64,000 bases of DNA. Source: Hibiscus mutabilis. Its lineage: Eukaryota; Streptophyta; Magnoliopsida; Malvales; Malvaceae. Every line of letters starts with the position of its first letter. Positions within the stretch are counted from its first letter, which is position 1. The translations under genes were made by a program, and so were the position numbers. This document shows, one piece after another, positions 1 to 8,400 of the stretch. The stretch covers positions 32,194,508-32,258,507 of the forward strand of contig CM033718.1 of NCBI GenBank assembly GCA_019671005.1. The letters run 5' to 3'. The notes beneath the pieces are model-generated. The model saw nothing but the letters and a program-made list of their open reading frames with translations, did not search any database and was not told the DNA's origin.

Positions 1-1247
1 CACCTAGTCGTACCAAGACATGTCTGGACTGAATACCGACATAGTGGTACATAAACTGCCCATAAAGCCGGAGTGTAAACCATTGCAGCAAAAGCTTAGA
101 AGGCTGAGGCCAGAAATAGTGCTGAAGATAAAAGAAGAAGTGCAAAAGCAAATTGATGATGGTTTTCTTGAGGTATCTAAGTATCCTGACTGGGTGGCCA
201 ACATAGTTCCAGTACCAAAGAATGATGGGAAAGTACGTATGTGGATTACAGAGATCTGAATAAGGCTATTCCAAAGGATAATTTCCCTTTGCCCCACATA
301 TACATCTTAGTGGATAATACGTCGTGTCATTCATGGTTCTCTTTCATGCATGAATTCTCGGGGCATAATCAGATAAAGATGAGCCCATAAGATATGGATA
401 AGACGACATTTATAACCTTATGGGAACATACTATTACAAAGTGATGCCCTTTGGGTTAAAGAATGCTGGGGCAACTTATCAGAGGGCGGTGGTGACTTTG
501 TTTCATGATATGATACATAAAGAGATCGAAGTATATGTCGACGATATGATTGCCAAATCCCATACCGAAGAAGAACATATTTAGAATTTAAGAAAGTTAT
601 TTTTGAGGTTGAGAAAGTACCAGTTAAAGCTCAATCCAAATAAGTGTACTTTTAGAGTCACATTGGGAAAACTTCTGGGTTTAGTCATCAGCAGAAGAGG
701 GATCGAAATAGATCCGGATAAAGTAAAAGCAATTTATAACTTACCATCACCATAAACACAAAAAGAAGTTTGAGGATTCCTCGAGAGGATGAATTATGTC
801 TCTCGGTTCATTTCTCAATTAACTGATAAATGTGATCCAATCTTCAAACTACTTAAAAAACAATCTAGGAGAATGGGATGAAGAGTGCTAGGAAACATTT
901 GATAAGATTAAGAAGTACTTGATGAATGCCCCGATACTGGTTGCTCTAGTTCTGAACAAGCCACTCATCCTTTACTTAACAGTGCTAAGAATTCAATGGG
1001 ATGTGTGTTGGAGCGGCATGATGATACGGGGAGGAAAGAAAGAGACATCTATTACTTAAGCAAAAATTTTACAGACTGTGAAGTGCGATACACGCCTATT
1101 CAAAAGTTGTGTTGTGCTCTGGTATGGGTAACTCGCAGGCTTCGACAATAAATGATGTATCATACTACTTGGCTGATTCCTCGCCTCGACCCATTGAAGT
1201 TTATGATGGAAATACCAGCATTGACCGAAAGACTAGCTCGTTAGCAG
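1..1247 (+). pseudogene. Tat/Ogre reverse transcriptase and first RNase H, copy A (decayed)
   Basis: Reverse transcriptase copies the element RNA into DNA; the attached RNase H removes the RNA strand. Visible motifs: the N-terminal YQDM-GLNTDIVVHKLP block (from about 16), VANIVPVPKNDGK (about 195-235), and the catalytic YVDD box at 534-545. The first catalytic Asp position reads FSFMHEFSG (about 340-360) rather than the usual FSFMDGFSG, so the first metal-binding Asp is lost. RNase H text (LILYLTV, IYYLSK, RYTPIQKLCCALVW) follows at about 960-1130. Several stops and frameshifts interrupt the reading, for example TGA at 257-259 and TAA at 388-390. The parallel region of copy B is 14530-15790. 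Confidence 0.85.
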
Positions 1248-1800
1248 ATGCTTTTGTCAAAACTTGACATCGTGTATGTAGGTAAAAAGGTAATTAAAGG
1301 CAGCGCTAAAGCCGATTTCCTGACAAGTCGTGCTTCAGAGGATTATGAGCCGTTTAACTTTGATTTCTCCGATGAAGATGTGATGAATATCTCCATGGAA
1401 GAAAATAGAATCTCTGGGGATGAAACGTGGAAGTTATATTTTGATGGGGCTGTAAACGCCCTAGGACGTGGAATTGGGGCGGTGTTGATCTCTCCAAATA
1501 ATGAGCATCATCCCTTTACAAGTAGACTGGAATTCCTTTGCACCAATAACATGGAAGAATACGAAGCTTGTGTTATGGGGTTGCAAGCTGCCATTGAAAG
1601 AGAAATATAGAGTTTGAAAGTGTATAGAGATTCCTTATTGGTTATTTACCAGCTTCGTGGAGAGTGGGAAACAAAAGATGCCAAGCTGATCCAGTATCGG
1701 AAACTAATTCTTGAGATGATAAAAGTGTTCAAAGAGATTACTTTCACATACATCCCATAGAAGATAATCAAATGGCAGATGCTTTAGCAAAACTGGCTTC
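1248..1800 (+). pseudogene. Additional archaeal-type RNase H domain, copy A
   Basis: A second RNase H-like domain sits between RT-RNase H and integrase, as is characteristic of the Tat/Ogre lineage. The motif WKLYFDGAVNALGRGIGAVL carries the first catalytic Asp (about 1427-1486), followed by CTNNMEEYEACVMGLQAA (Glu of the active site, about 1540-1590) and DNQMADALAKLA at about 1763-1800, which contains the final conserved Asp. An in-frame TAG at 1608-1610 and a small frameshift near 1755 break it. Function by family: probably a replacement or helper RNase H activity during reverse transcription. Confidence 0.8.
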
Positions 1801-3106
1801 AGTTTTCTTAGCCAACAGACCTGAAGACATGATGACAATCCAGATGAAGAGTTACAATGCTCATGCTCATTGTTGTAGCGTAGAAGAAGAGGTAGATGGA
1901 AACCCTTGGTATTACGACATCATGCAGTACCTCAAGTTTCAAAGCTATCCTCTAGAGGCAAACGATAATGATAAAAGAACTATAAGAAGAATGGCTTCAG
2001 GATACGTACTTGATGGAGAAATCTTGTATAAAAGGGGCAGGGATCAGATCTTGCTAAGGTGTGTTAATGCTAATGAAGCAAGAAGTATCATGGCAGAGGT
2101 ACATGATGGAATATGTGGGACACATGCAAACGATTATGCAATGGCCAGGAAAATTATGAGATATGGATATTACTGGGCAACTATGGAAGGAGATTGTATT
2201 GAATATGCAAAGAAATGTCATAAATGCCAGATATACGCAGACGAAATCAATTCTCCACCTCTGCCACTCCATACGATGAATTCACCATGGCCTTTCGTTA
2301 TTTGGAGCATGGAAGTTATTGGGCATATTCATCCCAAGGCTTCTAATGGTCATCGTTTCATTCTGGTGGTCATTGATTACTTCACTAAATGGGTGGAATT
2401 AGCTTCTTATGCTAATGTCACAAGAACAACAATATGCAAGTTTTTGAAGAAGAAGATCATTTGTCGATATGGATTACCAAAAAGGATCATTACTGATAAT
2501 GCTACCAATTTCAACAATAAGATAATAGCAGAAGTGTGCGAGCAGTTCAAAATCATGTATCATAATTCTGTAACTTACCACCCAAACATGAATAGGGCAG
2601 TTGAGGCGACAAACAAAAACATCAAGAAAATCATATCGAAGACAATAGAGACATATAAAGATTGGCATGAGAAGCTTTCTTTTGCATTGTTTGCATATCA
2701 AACTTCGATACGAACTTCAACTGGGGCAACTCCCTACTCTTTGGTTTATGGAATAGAAACAGTACTCCCTATTGAGGTTGAAATTCCCTCTCACCAAGTT
2801 TTATCGAAAGTGAAATTGGATGATGCATAATGGATACAGGCTCGATTCAACCAGTTGAATTTGATTGAAGAAAATAGGTTGAGGGCTATTTATCATGGAC
2901 AAATGTATCAAAAAAGAATGATGCAAGCCTATGATAAGAAGGTACGACCCAGGGAATTCCGAGAGGGAGATCTTGTGTTGAAAAAGATCTTACAAATACA
3001 CCGTGATGATCGTGGAAAATGGATGCCTAACTGGGAAGGACCTTATGTTGTTAAAAAAGCCCTGATTTTGACGGAGATAGATAGTAAAGAATTACAAAAA
3101 CAGTAA
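1772..3106 (+). pseudogene. Tat/Ogre integrase, copy A (352-aa open frame plus C-terminal part)
   Basis: Integrase inserts the element cDNA into the host chromosome. The 352-codon frame 1772-2830 begins with the tail of the preceding RNase H. It then shows an HHCC zinc-binding domain (H111, H118, C149, C152) and the catalytic core. The second and third acidic residues are present with D-X35-E spacing (D242 in TDNATNF, E278 in AVEATNK). The first acidic position reads WSMEVIG, Glu in place of Asp, although copy B retains Asp there. A TAA at 2828-2830 separates the C-terminal part (2855-3106, REFREGDLVLKK and WMPNWEGPYVV), a normal integrase C-terminal segment. It is the least damaged pol part of copy A but probably inactive. 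Confidence 0.85.
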
Positions 3107-3160
3107 ACTCTGATCCAGTCAAAAAGTATTATGCTTGAAGAATAAAAAAGAAAAGAAAAA

Positions 3161-3339
3161 GTTGAGTGAAAAACAAAAAGGGCGTTTTGCAAAATAATAT
3201 ATCTATGGTGAAAACACAAAAATGCACTATAGATATTCAAAAAAAAGAGAAAAAATGGGGTTTAAGATAAAAATTCACAAAGGGCGTCTTGAAACCAAAT
3301 GAGGATCTAGGTTGAAAACCCGTAAAGGGCGGCCTAGAT
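3161..3339 (+). repeat. Array of four stem-loop motifs with common core, copy A
   Basis: Four potential hairpins lie at 3161-3190, 3201-3234, 3261-3293 and 3305-3339. All share a core close to GTGAAAACCCGAAAGGGCG, while the flanking arms differ from one to the next yet pair with themselves: ATCTATGGTG with CACTATAGAT (10 bp with one G-T), TTTAAGAT with GTCTTGAA (8 bp), ATCTAGGTTG with CGGCCTAGAT (10 bp). The inner part can close as CCC-loop-GGG. The first hairpin is weak in this copy and stronger in copy B. Function unknown; it would act as RNA in the 3' part of the element transcript. Confidence 0.6.
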
Positions 3340-4192
3340 AGTTTAAGAATAGGCATCCGTCGGCTGAAACCTCTCAGACGCCACCTAGTATTTCAGAAGG
3401 GATTTCAGATCTGTAATCATCTAGACAACATTCAAAGTCTATTGGACAAAGGTTGAGCTCAAGACTATTTCTGGTCGATGGGGTGAACGTAACCTTCATG
3501 CTATGAATGTCCGAAAGCCTGATATGGTTTCTTGATTTTGTTTTTTGGTTTGCCATGACTTGTTTGTTAAAAATTCCATCTAAATTTGTACTAATAAGCT
3601 TCAATAAAGATCATGTATTCTCTTCTGAGCCTTTCTTTTATTCCAAAGCATCATTAAATGATTGCCATATTGAATAAAATAAATAATTTCTTGGTATTAC
3701 TATGTTTTAAAAGATACAGGTGAACTTCAGCATTCTAGATTATTGAAGAAGAATGTATAAAGTAAAGGTGTCGTTGGACCTCATATTGACAAAATATTCA
3801 GAAATAAGAAGGAAAGTGAAGGTTGAAGAGCACAAAGGGTGTCGTTGAAAATCAGTTTTGAGGCACTCATGGTGGCATGATCAATATGAGAATCAAAGGA
3901 GCATTATTGTCGTCTTTGTTATTGCTTTTATGAGGATATTTTTGAGACATTACTAAACCATGGTGGTATCACAGCACTTGGAGCCTTCGCCGTCCTTCAA
4001 ACTCTCAGGCTGAGTCAAATAGTAATGGCTTCATGTTCTTCTGTCGAGAATGAAAATTTGATTCATTATTTTGAAAAGGCTTTTGGAATTGGCAAAACAA
4101 TAAATACTAATTAGTTGAGGTCTTGTTCCGTTTTTTTCCTACGATGTATTCAAAAAAAACAAAAAAGAAATAAAGAAAAGAAAAAGAGAAAA

Positions 4193-4284
4193 TCAAGGTG
4201 AGAACCCGAAAAAGCGCCTTGAGGAAAAGGAGTAAAAAAGAAAAAAGAAAAAAACTAAAGTGAAAACCCGAAAGAGAGCTTTAG
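4193..4284 (+). repeat. Two further stem-loop motifs of the same class, copy A
   Basis: Hairpins at 4193-4222 (TCAAGGTG with CGCCTTGA, 8 bp) and 4255-4284 (CTAAAG with CTTTAG) enclose the same GTGARAACCCGAAA core. They lie about 850 bp downstream of the first group, just before the 36-bp tandem repeats. The second is better preserved in copy B (CTAAAGTG with CGCTTTAG), whereas the first is partly broken there. Confidence 0.55.
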
Positions 4285-4498
4285 AGCAAAGAGCCAGTAA
4301 CGCAGAAGGGAGTTTCTGATGGTTAATCCCAAACGTGTGATGAAATATTAAAGAAGAAAATGAAGCATCAAGATAATTCCCCATGGAGTGACAGCTGATT
4401 AATTGATCTCAATGAGATACAATTCATGCATCATATTGAAACTAGGGCCATAATAACCCTCATACATGCATTTTAGTTTGTCTTGACAGGAAACGAAG

Positions 4499-4815
4499 AT
4501 AGAACTCCTAATGTGAAGAGTTCACCCAGCAAAAATAGAACTCTTAATGTAAAGAGTTCACCCAGCAAAGATAGAACTCCTATTGTGAAGAGTTCGCCCA
4601 TCAAATATCGAACTCCTAATGTGAAGAGTTCGCCCAGCGAAGATAGAGCTCCCGATGTGAGGGGTTCGCCCAGTGAAGATAAAGTTCCTAATGTAGAAAG
4701 CTTGCTAGCAAAGACAGGATTCCAAATGAGAAGAGTTCATCCCCAGCAAAGAAATAATTCGTAATGAGAAGAATTCGATAGGTGAAGATAAAGTTGCAAA
4801 TGAGAAGAACTTGGT
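4499..4815 (+). repeat. 36-bp tandem repeat array, copy A
   Basis: About nine monomers with a period of 36 bp begin near 4502, 4538, 4574, 4610 and 4646 and continue, more diverged, to about 4815. Each typical monomer contains GAACTC, a 10-nt spacer such as CTAATGTGAA, then GAGTTC, so each can fold into a 6-bp stem with a 10-nt loop. The period is a multiple of three, so a fortuitous 12-residue peptide repeat (TPNVKSSPSKDR type) can be read at 4483-4764. Stem pairing, rather than peptide, appears to be what is kept. Related monomers occur in copy B and on the other strand at 41980-42350. Confidence 0.85.
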
Positions 4816-4942
4816 AAGCTCTCAGAGAGGGAGAAAAGAAAGAAGGTTCGAATAAAGCCTTGCGGCTCAGAGCAATAGCTGACAAGGGCAGACGAAATTC
4901 ATGTCTTTTCAGTCTTTGCCCTATTCCTGTTCCACAACAATG

Positions 4943-4956
4943 AGCAAAGAGGGGCA
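4943..4956 (+). other. Polypurine tract of copy A
   Basis: AGCAAAGAGGGGCA lies two bases before the LTR start. It is the purine-rich primer site for plus-strand DNA synthesis. The same 14 bases precede the LTR at 19472 and, on the opposite strand, the LTR ending at 41768. Confidence 0.85.
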
Positions 4957-4958
4957 AC

Positions 4959-4987
4959 TATAGTACCCGAATTTTATTCGGGCTTTG

Positions 4988-5018
<31 letters not shown>

Positions 5019-7739
5019 TTCACTATAGGTATGACCAAATAATAATAAGTGATTGTAATTCTTTCTAATAGTAATAATTCTTAAATATCCAAATGATAAA
5101 AATAGTTCATAAAAGTTCTTTAATGTCCATTTGCAGTCAAATGTCCATATACAAAATGTAATCCCAAGCAACTGGTTAGCCCATTTTCTGATAATCACAC
5201 CCCAACAAACACAAATTTGGTCCTAAGCCTATTTTTCCCTCCCAAATCTGCCACATGGCAGCCTCCGATTAGCCAAAGCCAGGAGCCACGAATTGTGGTC
5301 TTTCTCCCGTCAGCTGGAGCCAGCTATTGTGACATCATGGCAGTGACGTCAGGATCCACTACCTCCATAAATACCTGTAAAGGAAGAGAAAATGATTAAT
5401 AACGGCCAATTATTAACTCATCATTCAAAATAGTAATAATTAGGAGAGAGGAGAGAAGAGAGAAGAAGACGTGGAGTCACCTGAAAAGCTTGGACCGTCA
5501 CTAGAGGTTGGAGAAAACTACCGGAAGCTCACCGGATTTGCAGACACAGATCTGGAGGTATACCTCCATCTCTATTCTTTCTTTTCCTGCACTAAAACAA
5601 GCAAAACACCTAAATCCAAGCCTCAAACATTTTAAAATCAGTGATAACAGTGTCTAAAACCTAATTAGATTCTAAACCTAAAGTCAGTAACCTAAAAACA
5701 ATAGATCTAAGGAAGAATCAAATGTGAAAATAAAAGAGGTTTTCAGTCACTTATCTTGAGTTGCTGTTGTTGAGAGCCCTGCCGGAGTTGAGGTCAGAGT
5801 TAGGAACGAGCTAGGCTTCAAGGTGGAGTCGAAAATGATAGAGAAAGGCTTTGGTTTTTGGTAGATAGTTTAGGAATGGGAGATGGGGGCCGATTCTGAT
5901 GAATTCAGGATTAGATTAGGGTTTAGGTTCAAAAAAGGAGTATTTCTGGAATTTTTGGGATTTTTCGATGATGGAGGACGGTGGCTAGAAATCACCTTAC
6001 GACGGCGACCAGTCATCGAAGATAGGTTAGGGATGACCAGAATGTTCAGACGGTGGCCGGAGGTTTAAGGTTCGTCGGAAGGGATGACCGGAGACGACGG
6101 CCAGTGGCTTGCGTCGCCTTCGGCGGCTGAGAAATAGACCGGGCTTAGGGTTTGGTGGTGGTTGTAGATTGAAGTTATAAAAGATGAAATAACTGAGGAT
6201 GAGTTCTTAAGAAAATATGGGGTTTGATCTTCGAGAAACAAGAAAAATGAAGTGTTTTAGTGTTTATGCTGAATCAAAGTGAGGAAAACTGAAGAACAGA
6301 GAAAGAACAAGTGAAGAAATAGGTGTTTTGATCGAAAATAAGGCGTTATTTCTGGGGTTTTTTCTGTTCGAGTTGAGAGGATCTAAGGGTGAGAGAGAGG
6401 AGAGAGAGAGAAATGGCCGAGTTGGCCCTGTTATACCCCTTTTAAAGGCGAGTCGACACGGTACTGTTTTGGTGCCGGTTAAAAAGATCTGTGCACGAGG
6501 CCGTGGTCTGACTCAGGACCCGATTATAACGGTTTGGGCCATTTGGTGTTTAAACCGGCCGGTTCGATTTGTTTTAGACCGTTTTGTGAACCGGATTTTA
6601 ATATGTTTAGGTTTGGGCTCTTTAGTTTGTTCTGTTTTACAAATTGGTCACTTAATTCTTTGTAATTCATCCTTGTAATTTCCAATTTAATTCAATTTGG
6701 TCCTGGACAGATCAATTTGCTTATTTTATAGCTTTTAATTAAATTTATTTAATTGTTTGTATGATGCATGTTTTTAAATAGTCATGTAGTATAATTGTTT
6801 AAAGAACCTTTAACACTCTAAGTATAATTAGTGCCCTTATAATTAGGTTCTTTAATGAATTGAAAAGGAAGAACATTGTAGAAAATGAATGAATATTAAA
6901 TGATTACTTTAATGCCCTAAGTTGATTAGTATCACATTGTATTGTGATGTTATTCAAATGGGGTGTTTTAGTGAAATGTTTAATATTTCATTTAAACCTA
7001 AAATAAGGTAATTATATATAATTGGATAATTAGCTCAATAAAATTCAAATTAGGATTAAACAATTAGCATCATTAATATTAGGAATATTGTTAGTTTTGG
7101 GCCTAATACGGATAGTGCCCAATCATTTGGGTGTTATCATGCAAGCCCAAAAATTAATGATATTCATAGAATTCTTATTAATTAATGAATTGAAGCCTCA
7201 ATTAGGTTTCTACTTAAAATTGACCACAGAATAATTTGTCATGCATTTAAACCTTTTGTGTTGAGATACATTTTTGAGTATGAATCAAAGTTTCCTACTG
7301 TAACTGGACACTTCAAAAATTCAAATTCATTTAAAAATATGTTTTCTTACAAAAGGATATTCCCATTTGGAATGAAATTCAATTTGCAATTAATGATCAA
7401 ATTAAATGCATCTTATTGCTTTAAAATGCCAAAATGCCACATGGAATTAAAAAGGTACCGATAACAGGCGTTTGTGGGGGGTGCTAATCCTTCCCCACAC
7501 GTAATCGACTCTCGAACCCAAATCATTTTAAAATGAATCTCGTGTTGTTTTTATGGTGTCAGGTCTACCAAAGTGACCGGTGGCGACTCCAAATTATTTT
7601 CTAAAATTAAATAATGGTTTTAATGTGAAAAAAACCTAATTTCAAGATTAAGTGAATTTTAAATAAACAAAAATTTAGATTTTCAAAATAATCGATTGCG
7701 GAGCTATTTTCCTACGCCTTTCTTTTTCCGGTCGCGACA
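4959..7739 (+). mobile_element. LTR shared by copies A and B (2,781 bp, full-length form)
   Basis: The LTR begins TATAGTACCC (first dinucleotide changed from TG; the 3' copy starts TGTAATACCC) and ends GGTCGCGACA, followed by a three-base gap and the primer site. U3 contains a TGACGTCA site and a TATA-like box. Near the end lies a block, about 7455-7585, that is conserved in all four Tat-type LTRs of this window. The segment from about 6111 to 7190 has no counterpart in the 3' LTR at 19472-21155, but resembling sequence exists in the opposite-strand LTRs, so it is ancestral and was deleted from the 3' LTR. Open frames inside (for example 5883-6068, 6328-6678) show no protein features. Confidence 0.88.
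5344..5373 (+). promoter_or_regulatory. LTR core promoter: TGACGTCA plus TATA-like box
   Basis: The palindrome TGACGTCA (5344-5351), a typical plant bZIP-binding site, lies 14 bp upstream of CATAAATA (5366-5373), a one-base variant of the TATA box TATAAATA seen in the 3' LTR. The same pair with the same spacing is at 19842-19871, and nearly the same on the opposite strand at 51695-51725. Transcription would start about 30 bp downstream. Confidence 0.65.
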
Positions 7740-7742
7740 GCC

Positions 7743-7760
7743 TGGTGACTCCGCTGGGGA
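7743..7760 (+). other. Primer binding site, tRNA-Arg type
   Basis: TGGTGACTCCGCTGGGGA, three bases after the LTR end, is complementary (with mismatches) to the 3' end of plant tRNA-Arg, which ends in GGAGTCGCCA. A tRNA-Arg primer is typical of Ogre/Tat elements. The opposite-strand relative has TGGCGACTCTGCTAGGGAC at 49524-49542. Confidence 0.75.
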
Positions 7761-8400
7761 CAAAAAAGAGAGTCAGGCCTAGCCAACTAATTCCAAGTGG
7801 CATTTTGGCATTATGAGCAATAATTTGAATTTAATTTCTTCTAGAGAATTGTTGGATGAATTTTTAGGGAAAATGGGGGTAGTTTTGTGTATGGTATATC
7901 TGTCGTTCATGCATAAGTTCTCGACCAGGGCTTTTCACCTTTACGTGGGAGAAAGACATTATTCAACGTGATGTTCTCCAGCTCCGAGTTCGGATTTTTG
8001 TCTTCTTCCGGTATACTAACCTTATGCGTCGTGGGGCCTACACCTCCGTTGTAAGGGACCTATACTATCGAATCTATGTTTTTCTGCCATAGTAGATAGT
8101 AACGACAGTTTGGGAACCTAGAGTCTAGAACCAAGCCCACATTTTGTTTTAGAAACCTATCCTACTAGAGCCAGACAGGAACCTAGGACAGGTGTTGCCG
8201 GTTTAAATACATTTCTTTGGTTATTTTTCCTTGCTAAATATTTCTGTGTTGTTATATGATAATGCTTTCTTACTTGCTTTTTGTATTAATTCACAACTAC
8301 TGACATGTGTTTCTTTTTGTTTTTGTTCTTGATAAACCATGTCATTGTTGCATTTATTTTTTGCATTGGTTTAAGGAATAGCTAATTAGAAATATTTAGA
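7761..8400 (+). other. Untranslated leader of copy B
   Basis: No gene is visible between the primer site and ORF1. The part 7915-8195 is clearly alike to the leader of the opposite-strand element (49095-49395), including shared stretches such as ACCTTATGC, GTAACGACAGTT and CCTAGAGTCTA. Retention in two families whose U3 regions have diverged suggests an RNA role such as packaging, dimerisation or translation. Confidence 0.7.

Larger units (their letters stand above)
3107..4480 (+). other. 3' non-coding region of copy A with stem-loop motifs
   Basis: No gene is visible here. This long A-rich spacer between integrase and the tandem repeats holds six copies of a stem-loop motif (described separately), several (A/G)-rich tracts and otherwise unremarkable sequence. 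Copy B has the matching region at 17690-19030. Long, fast-changing 3' regions are known for Tat/Ogre elements. Confidence 0.8.
1..4958 (+). mobile_element. Tat/Ogre-lineage LTR retrotransposon, copy A: 3' part of the internal region (truncated by window start)
   Basis: The segment begins inside reverse transcriptase and runs through RNase H, a second RNase H, integrase and a long non-coding 3' region to a polypurine tract directly before an LTR. It is collinear and visibly very similar to 14530-19471 of copy B. The order RT, RNase H, additional archaeal-type RNase H, integrase is the signature of the Tat/Ogre branch of Ty3/gypsy elements. Frames are broken by many stops, so it is a dead copy. 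Its 5' half lies outside the window. The LTR at 4959-7739 is shared with copy B. Confidence 0.9.

Noticed and set aside
4483..4764. Open frame encoding 12-residue repeats (TPNVKSSPSKDR type), also at 19032-19262
   Set aside because: It follows from the 36-bp period. The related array at 41985-42350 does not keep the frame, and no other protein feature is present.
6328..6678. 116-codon frame in the 5' LTR of copy B
   Set aside because: It lies in the LTR segment deleted from the 3' LTR, has no domain, and is not kept in related LTRs.
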